64,000 nucleotides of DNA from Diphasiastrum complanatum. Taxonomy: Eukaryota > Streptophyta > Lycopodiopsida > Lycopodiales > Lycopodiaceae. The notes under the pieces are model-generated. The model was not told where the DNA came from and did not search any database. It worked only from the letters and a program-made list of their open reading frames with translations. How positions within the stretch are numbered: the stretch's first letter is position 1; every line of letters begins with the position of its first letter. This document shows, piece after piece, positions 34,299 to 46,140 of the stretch. Position numbers and translations under genes: made by a program. Location of the stretch: assembly GCA_029204225.1 (NCBI GenBank), contig CM055101.1, positions 3,416,684-3,480,683 of the forward strand, in the 5' to 3' direction.

Positions 34299-34640
34299 CT
34301 AATTGTGGATTGTGCATCGGACAATCTCAGCATGGTTGGTTAACCCCCCACATTGTGAACATGAGAGATCAAATGTTGATGGATCCCCTCCATGTGGACA
34401 TTCGGTGCGACGATGTTTTTCTTTGCATCCATAGCATCTTATGGAGTGCAGTATGCCATCACCTCGAAGTTGATATGTATACATCGGTAACATATGCCCC
34501 TTAGGATTTTCCACAAAATAGACCGGTAGGCTATTATGGTCCTCCATTAAATTCGGTGACTTGCAAGATGATATGACCAAGACTTCCACCTTGCCATTGG
34601 TGGTTGAAGAAACTTGTGATTTAGACGGATCACCTAACAT
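34299..34640 (-). CDS. Cys-rich open frame, uncertain
   Basis: An ATG-started 113-residue frame with a Cys-rich C-terminus: CYGCKEKHRRTECP and CSQCGGLTNHAEIVRC resemble zinc-knuckle spacing (C-x2-C-x4-H-x4-C). No known family is recognised and no splice partner was found. It could be a decayed retroelement gag tail or chance. Confidence 0.25.
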   Translation of the reverse strand: MLGDPSKSQVSSTTNGKVEVLVISSCKSPNLMEDHNSLPVYFVENPKGHMLPMYTYQLRGDGILHSIRCYGCKEKHRRTECPHGGDPSTFDLSCSQCGGLTNHAEIVRCTIHN

Positions 34641-34746
34641 CCATCCTTCTGATGAGCTCCTTGTCAGCCTGATTCTACTTCTGACCGTTGAATCTCTGGT
34701 TCTTGGTCTTCCGCTGCACTCGATCTGCTTGACTTTGCTGCAGTTA

Positions 34747-35255
34747 CACTATTACAAAAAATGATTATAGCGACAAAAGTTTGCAACATTTATTTAGTAA
34801 AACATAAACATCGCTTATTATAGCGACAAATATATCATTTGTTAACTGTCGCAACTAAACGTCGCTTTACGATACCTTACTCGTCATTGTGTGACATAAC
34901 ATATCCGACGCTTTGAGACATTGCAGTTTGCAATGAATAAGCATCGCTTTTCTGATATCTAGCGACAGTAATTACTAATTGTCACCATGCGCGACGTTTG
35001 GCACCAAAAACAATTTATGAAAAAATGAAGAATTAGCGACGCTTCCAGTAACGTCGCTGTGCGACGATCAACCTGAGCGACAAAAAAGCGACGCTTAACC
35101 GTCTCTTCTCTGAACTGTCATCAGCGACGCTGTAATTAATTAGCAGACTGTGAAAGCCGAGGAATAGTTTTTTTATAGCGACGGTTTGGCAACGATTACT
35201 GAATGTCGCTAGGCGACGAAAAAGAAGAGCGACGTTTAAGCGACGTTAGAGCGAC
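34747..35255 (+). mobile_element. CACTA-like terminus with GCGAC subterminal motifs
   Basis: CACTATTACAAAAAATGATT at 34747 resembles the CACTACAAGAAAA-type ends of plant CACTA elements. The next 500 bases hold more than a dozen GCGAC or GTCGC motifs in both orientations (for example TTATAGCGACAAA near 34766 and 34823, AAGCGACG near 35090, CTAGGCGACG near 35211). Subterminal repeats of this type bind the element's TnpA-like protein in En/Spm. The matching right end was not located; a TA microsatellite follows directly. Confidence 0.5.
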
Positions 35256-35299
35256 ATATATATACGTGTATATATATATGTATATGTATATATGTATAC

Positions 35300-35342
<43 letters not shown>

Positions 35343-35359
35343 TATATATGTACGTATAC

Positions 35360-35420
<61 letters not shown>
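35256..35420. repeat. TA/TG/TGTA microsatellite
   Basis: Compound dinucleotide tract. Open frames of Tyr/Ile or Thr/His repeats through it are artefacts. Confidence 0.95.
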
Positions 35421-36978
35421 CACTAGTAACGTGTGCCCATTCTTGACAGGCAATGACGGCCGATCTGGGTGGCGGCCGATGATTCGGATGGCGGCCAATC
35501 TCGCACATCTTGCATCTCGAATATCTAACATATAGGACAATAGATAACTTTTTTAGACATCATTTTTACCCGAAAAAATTAAGCCATCTCACACCATGAT
35601 CGTAGGGGCCAGAGGCTCTTTCATCAAGAGAGAGAAAAATGGAGGCACACAAAAAGCAATCATGTCAGGAGTAATAGCAAGCTGAACTGCAATTTTGGGG
35701 ATTGGCAAGGGGATGAGTGTGGGTGGACGTTGCCCTCATTCAGATGTGTACAGAGAGGGTATGAGTTTTTTCTTTTATTTGGGAATTTCATTGTCCCTTC
35801 CATTTGGCCATTTTGATCTCCGTCTCTTAGTATGACTTGTCCTATAATTCTTCAACATTGGTAGAGTGGCTAAAATATAAATAAGCTTTTTAGTATAGAC
35901 GGCTATCTTGTCATCGCCATCAAATCTATTTGGCTAAAACAAATTCTGACCAAGAATTCATGGACAATCCTAACACCTTATATAATAGGGCTCCTGAAGG
36001 AAAAGGTGTTTGCGTAAGAGGTAGCTGGTGTGTGCTTTCAAAACATGGTATCATATTTGAAATCAAGACATCACTTCACGAATGACCTTTTAAAAAGCTA
36101 AATTGGTAAATGGCTGAGGGTTGTGTTTGTGAAGTGAGTAGTCCAATGAGGTTGTGGTAGATTCTCAATTGTGGGCAATATCTTCAGCTTGATCAAAAGT
36201 ATGGATGTGATGATATCTACTACATATCCCTTGTAAGGAATGGTGTGAGATCACCCTAACTTATCGCCAAACCCTAACTGTAGCATTGGATTTTTGTACC
36301 CCTAAAATTAGCATGTTAGCTCTTATCAATAGTATATCCTCATTATGAGGAGTTTAAAATTTACAGCTACTTATGTACATATTATTCAAAAGCCACAAAA
36401 CCTATTAAGAAGGCATTCTTCTATAGTGGATCAGCACACTGAGATGTTGCCTCTTAAAATTTTATGTTCAAATTATCTGTAACCTAAGAAAGATGATTAT
36501 CGGACAGGGAAGCTATTGAGGCTAGCATTTCTATGAAGTCTAACATGGAACCTAAGATAGATGATTGTTAGACAAGGAAGCTATTGAGGCTAGCATTTCT
36601 ATGAGATCTGACATGGAGATGAATGTCATGCCCCTACCAGAATAGCAGAGTGGGATGTCAAGTCCTCATGAGAGAGGTTTGGTTCCTCATCAACGTTGGA
36701 AACAAAAGGTTGCTCGTCTATCAGATTCTATTGCTTTGACTTCAAAATTGACTTGATTGTCTTCTGCTTCATGAGTTTCACCGACCTTTGATGTAGTAGT
36801 AATATAATCTCATTGGGCTACAATGACATGAGATAGCTGCTAAATAAACTTAGTCAAGGCACAACACATCTTCTCATTGTTGCATGCTTTTTTGCATGTC
36901 GACAACTAGTGGCTTTCAGATTTCTGTCTCAACTGCTATTGAAGAGTATGATGAGATATTAAATAGTTATCAGAGAGA
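35421..36978. other. No feature recognised
   Basis: No open frame with motifs and no repeat structure beyond a short duplicated phrase near 36490-36610 (AGATGATTrTyrGACArGGAAGCTATTGAGG, two copies about 66 bases apart). Confidence 0.4.
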
Positions 36979-37790
36979 ATGCTAATCTGCACTATATGCT
37001 CCATGATAAAGAGTGTGAAGCTGTTAACTATAGCTAGAAAAGATGATATTTCAGCAGAGGTATTGACAAATGTTATGTGCTATCTACAAAGGACATTGAA
37101 GAGCTTTTTTTTTCTAATTACTCCTAAAGGTTCTCATAACATATATGGAGACTTGGTTTATTTCAGATCAAAACAAAAGGACATGACGCTGCCCTTGTAG
37201 ATATTTTGGAGGTTTTGACAACAGTTTGCCAGATGCATAAGTTACCATTAGCCTAGACATGGCTACCGTTTATGCATATAGGTGTAGACTCTAGCAAGAG
37301 AAGAAAGACATTTAGAAGGATTGAGAGTGGTACTTACAGTAATAATGATAGAGGAGAGGTGGTTTTATGTTGTCAATGTGCGCCTTACTTTGTTAACGAT
37401 ATCTAGATGTGGAGTTTTCACCAAGCATGTGTGGAACATAGCCTGAAAAGAGAACATGGTGTTCCTGGTAAAGCATTTATATCAAATAGTTCATATTTTT
37501 CTGCTAATGTTAGGAATTACCGCAAAACAGTATATTCGTTTGGGCATTATGCCCAGATGCTACTTGTGGTGCAATGAGGCTCAAGAGCATACAATATGGA
37601 CTGACGACTTTGTGTTGGAGTTATTCCCGCCTCCCAATTGTGTAGATAGTGCTGAACAACAGATGCTTTTGAATTCACTCTCAATCACCAATGTGTGTCA
37701 AAAAGCTTGAGGACCCTGAAGGATGCAGAACTTCTAGAAGAGTAGGTGACATTTAACATGAAAGAACGTTTGATGGAATTTGCAGTTGCA
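36979..37790 (+). pseudogene. NIN-like protein (RWP-RK family) fragment
   Basis: Resembles the GAF-like central region of NLP nitrate-response transcription factors. Seen in order: ILEVLTTVCQMHKLPLA (about 37200), WSFHQACVEHSLKREHGVPG (about 37410), KAFISNSSYF and NYRKTVYSFGHYAQM (37467-37560), then after a frameshift LELFPPPNCVDSAEQQMLLN and SLSITNVCQ (37616-37695), and LRTLKDAELLEE. Stops near 37254 and 37407, and frameshifts near 37565 and 37708, show it is dead. The RWP-RK and PB1 domains were not found, so this is a partial copy. It could be a retained gene scrap or a piece captured by an element. Confidence 0.75.
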
Positions 37791-38645
37791 GAGATATATA
37801 AAATTGATGCACAAGATAAATTAAGATATACATATCTTAATTTTTGAAGCATTCATATCTTGTTTTGCAATAGAGTGTCGTCCAATTTTCATTTTCTATG
37901 GATCCACTTGTTGGGGACAAAATTTGGTGCTTCAGGGCTGCAAATCTGTGTTTATGAAACCCCTTGGAATCTGAAGTAGGTCGTTGTTGGTATCAGATTC
38001 CAAAAGTCTCCACAACCTTCAATCTGACATAGAAGGCTCCAATCTGACATGAAAAATCAAATTTAAAGATATGTTATAGTTTTGGAAGAGTTTACCTATC
38101 CAGATACTTGCTTTTTATAAACTCGTAGAATCAATGCGTAAAACATAGTCAACTCTATCATAAGATAAATAGGTGAAAAAGCGACAATTTGACACCAAAT
38201 GTCTGGAGGTGTGAAAAAAGCTGCTGTGAGAAGCAAAAAAATCAGAAAAAAACAGCTACTTCTAGAACCGTGCCAAGTGTGCCATGACAGTCAATGGCCT
38301 GGATAAGTGCTTGCCAACGTTCCACAAAACCTGAAGTATTGCTTGCGGGTCGCCGTTGTCGCAATGTTTTCTAGCCACCAGGTTCCTATGTCCAATTGAT
38401 GTGACTGTCTCCGGTTGCAAGAATTTCACCCTCCTGTCTTGTTTTATTTTCGTCTCTGTGGGGGCCCCAGGCTGCTCTAAGATTCTGAGATGCAATAACA
38501 GTGTTTGTAGTATAGTACGTGATGATATTTCTTTGTCGTTGTTGACCATTATTAAATAGAGAATTCGACGGGGCTCAGGAGGTGTCAGGAGTGAAAAGTC
38601 GAGTGAATTTAGCTTGTGCTTGGCAAAAAGATGCACATGAAGTAA

Positions 38646-40626
38646 GATGAAGCAGATCAGAACAGATCGAGGTGGAGAATATATCTCAAATCGATTCATT
38701 GATTTCTGTAATGATTGTGAAATCATTCACAGAAGAACTGCATCTTACACACCACAGTACAACGGTGTTGCAGAAAAAAGAACAGGACTCTAATGGAAGC
38801 TGCCAGGTGCATGATGGCCTATTCAAAGGCTCCAAGAGTGTTGTGGGCTGAAGTAGTAGCTACAACTGCTTACATTCAGAATAGGACAGAAAAATTAAAT
38901 GTTCCTCAAATGACACCACACGAATTATGGTGGGGTAGAAAACCCAATCTGACTCACATCTGTATCTTTGGCTGTGCAGCTTATGCACATATTCCTGATA
39001 AGCTTTGAAAGAAGCTTGATGAGAAAGCAGAACAAGGATATCTTGTATGATATGACAATCATTCATCATACTACAAAGTCTATATGCCAGAGACAAACAC
39101 AGTGAAGACAGTCAGAGATGTCAAATTTGATCAGAGCATAATAATGGCCAATGTTGATCTTGTCAATTATGAAGTCCTTGGAAGATAGTACTATGATCTA
39201 CCAACGGTGACAGAGGGAGCAGAGGACAAACACTTAGACTAAGATGTTCGAGTTGCACCTCATTCTAGTGACAAATCAGATGAAAAAAGATTGGAGCGGT
39301 CTCAAACCCTAAGGGCACGCGCTGAACCGATATTAGGGTTATTTTTTTTAAATATATATTTTTTTAGATGAGAGATTTTTTGCAAACTTTGACTGCCTAT
39401 AGCTTTTTAACTATAACTCGAAACTAGGTCATGTAGGTGCCGTTGCGAAGTTCTGGTCGAGCTCTTTCTAATGGCACCATGTTCGTCTCAATTGGAGCTA
39501 CGATTAAGAAGCTGGACTATTTTAAAAAGAAACCTGATATCGATTCAACACGTGGATGGCCTATTTAACCAGTCAGATAACACATCTACACGTTGAACCG
39601 ATATTAGGGTTTGGAAAGCTCTTGCACCATTACCTAGAAATACAAAAAGAGAAGTGAATGAGCACACACTAGCACAATTACGCCCGCTGGTTCCAAATGC
39701 CAGTTGCACATTTTTCCAAGGGTTTGGGACCCCTCAGAGTGCTTTTCAAAGGGGAAAATGTGCAATATTATCACATTTGCTTATGGAAATTAAGGCTACA
39801 TGTTAACCATATAAGTTGGGCGGCGGGTAGTTCTGGAATTATAAAAAATGGGCATAGATGTTGCGAGAAGTTTCCTCTCTCTTGTTATCTTTCTCTATAG
39901 TCAAACTTTTTAAAGGGCCCATTTTGATCCCATCTTTCCCCTAATGATAGGATCTTTGATGTATGCCATGATGTGCACTAGACCAAATCTTGCATACACT
40001 ATCAGCACATTAAGTCAATTCATGTCTAATCCTAGGATTTTACATTGGAAAGCATTAAAGAGAGTGATGAAATACATTCAAGAAAGTTTAGATCACATTT
40101 TATGCTATGATGGAAATGTTATCGACTCAATGGTTCTTCGAGGCTACTTCAATTCAGATTGGGGAGGAAATGACTCAACCAGAAAATCCACTTCTGGGTT
40201 TTGTTTCTTTCTGACAGGGGGACCAATTTCATAATTTAAGGAAGCAAAAATTAGTGGCGCTTTCTTCAACCGAAGCAGAGTACATTGCAACATGTCAAGC
40301 TTCAAAAGAAGCTATCTGGATCAGATTAATACTTCATGATTTACATCACACTCAGTTTTAACCTACTACCATTTTGTGTGATAATATGAGCTGTATTTCA
40401 CTGTCACTGAATCCTAGATTTCATGGAAAGTCAAAGCACATCGAAATCCAATTTTATTCGAAAAAAAGTTCTCTCAGGACAAGTGATATCTCAATCTTGT
40501 TCCACATCAGAAATGGTTGCAGACATATTCACCAAAGCTCTTTCCAAGAACAAGCATCAAAAGTTTTTTCAATATGCTAAACCTGACGAAGACACTCAAG
40601 GCACCAACTGTGACCTTAGCTCATAA
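38646..40626 (+). pseudogene. Copia C integrase to RNase H remnant
   Basis: Integrase: IRTDRGGEYISNRF, YNGVAEK and WAEVVATTAY (38646-39000). Linker to about 39295. A repeat insertion occupies 39296-39943, replacing RT. Then GSLMYAMMCTRPNLAYTIS, SDWGGNDSTRKSTSGF, ALSSTEAEYIATC (in a shifted frame at 40258) and ADIFTKALSKNKHQKFFQYA (about 40520), the copia C-terminus. Several stops and frameshifts. LTRs were not identified. The integrase sequence differs clearly from families A and D. Confidence 0.85.
39296..39943. repeat. Dispersed about 640-bp repeat, copy 1
   Basis: Starts CTCAAACCCTAAGGGCACGC and ends CCATCTTTCCCCTAATG. It shares long stretches with 45469-46103 (for example CTTTGACTGCCTATA and GGAGCTACG). 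It lies inside copia C, replacing pol sequence. No terminal inverted repeat, LTR pattern or coding frame was found. Confidence 0.75.
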
Positions 40627-41099
40627 TGTCCTCCTTGGTGATAGAATTTATTCAAGATTCTTCTTGCACATTTTATGATCATTGATCTAAGATCAGATGC
40701 GACCTATTTTGGTTTCATGTCTATTCATCTGATACTTGTAGGAATTACAGTTTTTTGTTTTGCCATTTTGCATATTTAGTCGTGTATCTTAATATAAAAT
40801 GTAGCACTAACAAAACTACACTCATTCTGTGTGCAGAATAACACCTGGTAAAATATATGAGTTTCACATAGCAGTTTCAAAACTGAAACTTTACACATAA
40901 TCGGAAACAGTTGAAGTACTCGAAGGACGACTACATCGACCGGCTGATCTTCATCTTTGGACTAAAGGGTACTCATTCATGTTCTTTTCTACATTCGAAT
41001 GTCAAAGTATTTGAAGAACATTGAAGAACTGGCCATCTTTGATGAATTTAACCATCAAATCACTGTTTTCACATAGTTTGCAGAAAGTGAACTGTATTC

Positions 41100-42197
41100 G
41101 CAACAACTTGTAAAAGTGAGCTGTTTTTTACACAGTTTGCATTTTTTTCAAAAAGTCAAAAAATGCAAAGTTTGCAACAAAAGTGTCCTACTCAATATTC
41201 CAACCATTTTTAGAAATGCAAAGTTTTTCCGAAGGAATGTGAAGTCACTTAGCAACTTCCGAAAAATGCAAAGTTTGCGACAAGTCCACTTCACTTCATT
41301 GATCGACAATTTTAACTACTTCAAAAATATGCGAAGTATTCGACAAATGGTTTAACTTTGAAGATCGCTACTTCTGGAAAACCCAAAGTATGCAACCAAA
41401 GTCTTCTGAAGTTTGCGAAAAATGTGAAATATGCTACAAACTTCACTATTTCAACGACTTCGAGTGATTGGACTATTATTCACTTTGTATAGATGTCATT
41501 GTAAATTATTTCATGACCAGGTACATAGTTTAAACTCAATTAGTCTTGTAATTATAGATTAGTTAAATGATTCTTGTAATAAGCAATGATCCATATAAAT
41601 ACATCTCCAGCTCTCATTTAGCCATGTGCAACAGAGCAAAAGATTTGCATCTGAATTACACACCACTTTTTTAGGTTGCTCAAATTTGATGTTCTATAGC
41701 TTGTTGGATAGGTTTTAAAGAGTAGAATGTGTTGCTCATGTTTCTAAATCAATTTCATTTGTTTTTAGAAGAGTTTTAGGCAATCAGAGAGTTTGAGAGA
41801 GTACTCAACTCGTGGGATATGCCAAAGTGAGCACACATTAGTTCTTTTCACCTTTTTCATCAATTTTCATTGTCAATCAAGTAGAATTGGATAGAAGTGA
41901 GTGTTCTGAGGTCTTAGACTTTTCAAGTCACACATATTACTGTATTTGAGTTGAAAGTAAATTCCTAGAGAGTTTTTCAGTTCTTTGAAACTCGTGGAAG
42001 AGATAGACTTCTTACTTGCATGTGCTTCATTTTTGTGACTGAAGCAAGATCCAAATTCAAGATAGATTGATTTTCAGTGTTGAGAATTTGTTCTCACATC
42101 TATTGCTAGTCAACATCAGTGTTAGATCCAAGGTTGAGATAGCAAGCAACATCTTTCAACTCCATTTTTGTCATTACTAGAATTTCTCATAGAGAAG
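41100..42197 (+). other. Probable LTR/leader of copia D with short degenerate repeats
   Basis: A TATAAATACA at about 41597 and at least six degenerate units like AAATGCAAAGTTTGCGACAA between 41110 and 41450 suggest an LTR U3. The gag start of copia D is at 42198. No TGGTATCAGAGCC primer site and no second LTR were found, so boundaries are unknown. DNA between 40627 and 41100 shows nothing else. Confidence 0.4.
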
Positions 42198-45100
42198 ATG
42201 TCTTCATCTGGTTCACATTTCTTGGAGCACAGTGAGAGATTAACATCCAATTATGAAATGTGGAAGATTAGAATGGAATCATTATTGATTCTACAGGATG
42301 TAATGGGCATTGTGAGTGGAGCTGAAGAAGAACCTGCTGCACTTGATGACGTTGCAGCATTTCACAAAAGAACCAAAATTGCCCTTCATTTTATAGAAAT
42401 GAATGTAACCAATGAAGTGTTAAGAGAGATCAGTACATGCACCACTGCCAAGGAAGCTTGGGATACTCTGAAAACAAGCTATGAAATCAAGAATACTTCT
42501 AGATTGCTTACACTTAGAAATGAATCTTTCTAAGTTATTAGAAAGTAGATGAAAGTGCTTCATCATATGTGATAAGGATCTTCATCAAGAATTAGCTAGT
42601 ATGGAGATGCTCTTAAGAACATTGAACTTGTTCAAGTAGTCCTTAATGGACTTAGAGATGAGTATGACAATATTGTGCAAACTTATGCTGTCAAGGAGGA
42701 TCTTCCATCCTTGGAGACACTGCAAGGTGTTCTCATTGCTGAAGAAAGCAGGCACAAGAGAACAAGATGCTGAGGATCAACAGACTTTCATTGAAAGATG
42801 GTGGAGATGACAAAGCACTCTTCATCAGAGAGACAAGTCAAGAGGCAAGGGCAAGGACAACAACACTTCAAGAAGGACAAAGCCAAAGAAGGTGGTGAGG
42901 ATCAGTCCTCACTAGCTGCAACATCCAGTGACAAGAAGAATTTGTCAAAGATCAAGTGTTTTTTCTGTGGCAGGAAAGGACACTATGCATCAAATTGTTT
43001 CAAGAAGAAGAACCAATCTAAGCAAGCTAACCTTACTAATGAGGATGAGTGTGAGGGTGTTGAGAGTGAAAGAGAGGATACATTAATGATATCTACTTTT
43101 TCATCTTTTCCTTTTAAAAATGAAGAAGTCTGGTGGATAGATAGTGGGGCTAGTTCCCACATGTCTAGTTCTAGAAACTCTTTCACTAGTCTCATGCCAT
43201 ATCTAGGTGCAAAAAGATCAATTTATACTACTAGTGTGTAGAATTGAAGGAATAGGTGGTATTCCACTACATGCATCATGATCAAAATCTTTTTGCTTGC
43301 ATGATGTACTCTATGTACCTAGACTAACCAAGAATCTCATTAGCATAGGTTAGTCGTTTGATAGTGGATTGGATGTCAAGTTTCAAGTTGACAAGTGTAT
43401 AATCTCAAGAGAAAGTGAAGTTATTGCTAGAGGATCTAGAATTGGTAGGTTGTACAAACTAGATTCTAGGGAGAGTGCTAACATTTCAGATATTGATTAT
43501 GAGACCAAGGTTTTTCAGGAGGATTTGTGGCATAAGAGATTGGGACATCCCAATTTCAAAGCCATGCAATCTATGGTCAAGGAAGGAAAAGCTGTTGGGC
43601 TACCAAGACACTGTCAAAGGAGCTTCTACCTTGTGAAGCTTGTGTTCTGGCAAAATCACACAGAAGACCTTTTCCTAGATCAAGCATCAAAACAAAGCAA
43701 CCATTTGAACTCGTGCACTCTGATGTTCATTTCTCATCAACTAAGAGCAAAGGAGGAGCAAATTGCTTTGTTTCCTTTGTAGATGATTTTACAAGATATT
43801 CTTGGATCTATATGCTTTCTTCTAAAGCCATGGTCTATGATGTTTTTCTTACTTTCAAAGCTTATGTAGAAAAGCAGTTTTCTTTCAAGTTGAAATTTTT
43901 GAGAAGTGACAATGGAGGAGAATACACCTCCAATAAGTTTAAAGACTTTTGTGAGAGAGAGGAAATTCAAAGAGAGTTTTCTTGTTCATATACTTCTCAG
44001 CAAAATGGAGGTGCTGAGAGAAAAAATAGAACTTTGTGTGAGTGTGCAAAAGCCATTAGGCTAGAAGATTCTCTGCCTAAAGAATTTTGGGGAGAGGCAG
44101 TTGCATGGGCAAACTATCTTTGTAATAGGCTTCCTAATCTTGCAATAGGAGGAAAAACACAATTTGAGATGTTGTATAAGAAAAAGCCTACGGTAGATCA
44201 TCTTAGGATTTTTGGTTGTGTATGCTCTGTGCATGTGCCTCTAGAAACTAGGAAGAAGATCCTAGTGCAGTTAAAGGAATTTTTGTAGGATATGCATCTA
44301 CTAAAAAAGCATACAAAGTATATCTTCCTTCTACTGACAAGAATGTTGTTAGTAGAGATGTGATCTTCCATGAAGATCAGAAGTTTAACTTGGATGATGC
44401 ATAGATCAAGGAGTCTCATGCAAGATCAATCATCAATCTTGATGCTGCTCAAGAGGTGGTGAGGCCAAGGCTTGAGGAAGAGAAAATTCAAGCTACCACA
44501 CCAAGAAGATCTACACGAGCAAGATCTGAGCCAAGGAGGCTCACATATGATGAAAAAGGAAGGCAAGTGGAAGGTGAAACGTCCTATCATGCTCTCTTCA
44601 TATCAGATGAAGAGCCTAAAGATGTCCAAGAAGCTCTTCAATCCAAGATGTGGGTTGAAGCAATGACCCGAGAGTTTGAAGCCTTGATGTCAAACAACAC
44701 ATGGGAGCTTGTGGAGCCACCAAACAACATGCATGTGATTGGATGTAAGTGGGTTTTCAAAATCAAGTATAATCATGATGGATCTATCAATAAGTATAAA
44801 GCAAGACTTTGTGCCAAAGTCTACTCACAGATCAAAGGTCTTGACTATGAAGACACCTTTTCACCAGTTGCAAAGATGGTAACAATTTGAATACTCATAT
44901 CTCTTAGATGTTTTCACAATTGGAGTATGTTCCAACTTGATGTTTCTAATGCATTTCTCAATGGTTACCCTGAGGAGGATATTTACATGGAGCAATCTCC
45001 AGGTTTTGTGAAAGTAAGTGGAGAATCAAAAGTTTTTCTTTTGTTCAAAAGTCTCTATGGACTGAAGCAAGCACCAAGGTCTTGGTATTCAAGGCTCAAC

Positions 45101-45468
45101 TCCTATCTCATATCACTCGGATTTGTATAAGTGAATATGACCCTTCTCTATATCATAAGTTTGTAGATAACTTTGTAATTATTCTTCTCATCTATGTAGA
45201 TGATATCATTCTTTGTGAAAATAATGAGAAGCTAGTTGAAGAAACTAAGCATGCACTTGGTAGTGAGTTTAAGATGCAGAACTTAGGAGTTATTTGCTAT
45301 ATTCTAGGCCTTGAAATATATTTTCTTGAAAGAGTCAAGCATTTATAAGCCAAAGTAGATATGCACTTTCCATTCTCAAGAAATTCCAGATGGAAAATTG
45401 TAAAGGCATAGATGATGATGTTAAAGTTCCTATGAAAGATGATGAGAAATTCTTTCCAAAAAAAAAAA
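42198..45468 (+). pseudogene. Copia D gag-pol polyprotein, broken
   Basis: ATG 42198 (MSSSGSHFLEHSERL), related to but distinct from family A. CCHC knuckle CFFCGRKGHYASNC near 42960; protease DSGASSHM near 43140; RLGHPNFK near 43540; integrase HSDVHF, RSDNGGEYTS and AERKN (43713-44030); acidic linker; RT from WVFKIKYNHDGS (44750) through [20 protein letters not shown] and YVDDII (about 45200). RNase H is missing: the reading ends at a repeat insertion at 45469. Stops and frameshifts include about 42531, 42772, 43239, 44286, 44888 and 45128. Confidence 0.9.
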
Positions 45469-46103
45469 ACTCAAACCCTAAGGGCACGCACTGTGAGGAT
45501 ATTAGAGTTATTTTTTTGAGATATATATATTTTCAGATAAGAGATGTTCTGCAAACTTTGACTGCCTATAACTTTTTAACTGTAACTCGGAACTAGGTCA
45601 TCTAGAGTGCTATTCGAAGCTCTTGTCGAGCTATTTCTAATGGCACCATGTGCATCTCAATTGGAGCTACGGTTAAGAAGTTAGACTATTTGGAAAGCTC
45701 TCACACCATCACTTGGAAATGCAAAGGAGAAGTGAAGCTTGCCGATTCCAAGTGGTAGTTGCACATATATGCAAGGGCGTGGGTCCCCTTGGAGCGCTTT
45801 TCAAAGGGGGAAATATGCAGGAGAACTATAGTTTAGAAAAACTAACGCTAGTTAAACTATTCGGGCAGATATTTAACATACGGGCAGCACATATTGTCCA
45901 ATGAAATATTTATTTCTGCCTGACAAGAATTTTAGAAATAATAAAAAGTAACCAAAACCCTTGAATACGTTTTCCATCCGGTGAGCACTGTTACAGTGTT
46001 GAACACATGTTATAAGATTATTGGTCCATTTGGAGGCTTAAAGCATGTGAAGTCAACAAAAACATCTTTAAAAAGGGCCCATTTTGAATCAAAACTTCCC
46101 CTA
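45469..46103. repeat. Dispersed about 640-bp repeat, copy 2
   Basis: Starts CTCAAACCCTAAGGGCACGC and ends AAAACTTCCCCTAATG, as copy 1 at 39296-39943. It directly follows a run of A at the end of the copia D coding sequence; the downstream side is CACTA sequence, not copia. Confidence 0.75.
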
Positions 46104-46140
46104 ATGTAGTGACGTTTTATGCTATTGCATATTTATTTTA

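Noticed and set aside
35196-35540. Open frames of Tyr/Ile and Thr/His repeats
   Set aside because: Artefacts of the TA/TG microsatellite.
38262-38726. 154-residue minus-strand open frame
   Set aside because: Its first part is antisense to the copia C integrase and it has no motif.
39296-39943. Helitron call for the about 640-bp repeat, based on a CTAA end
   Set aside because: No 5' TC after an A, no 3' hairpin at the right distance, and the flanks do not show insertion between A and T.
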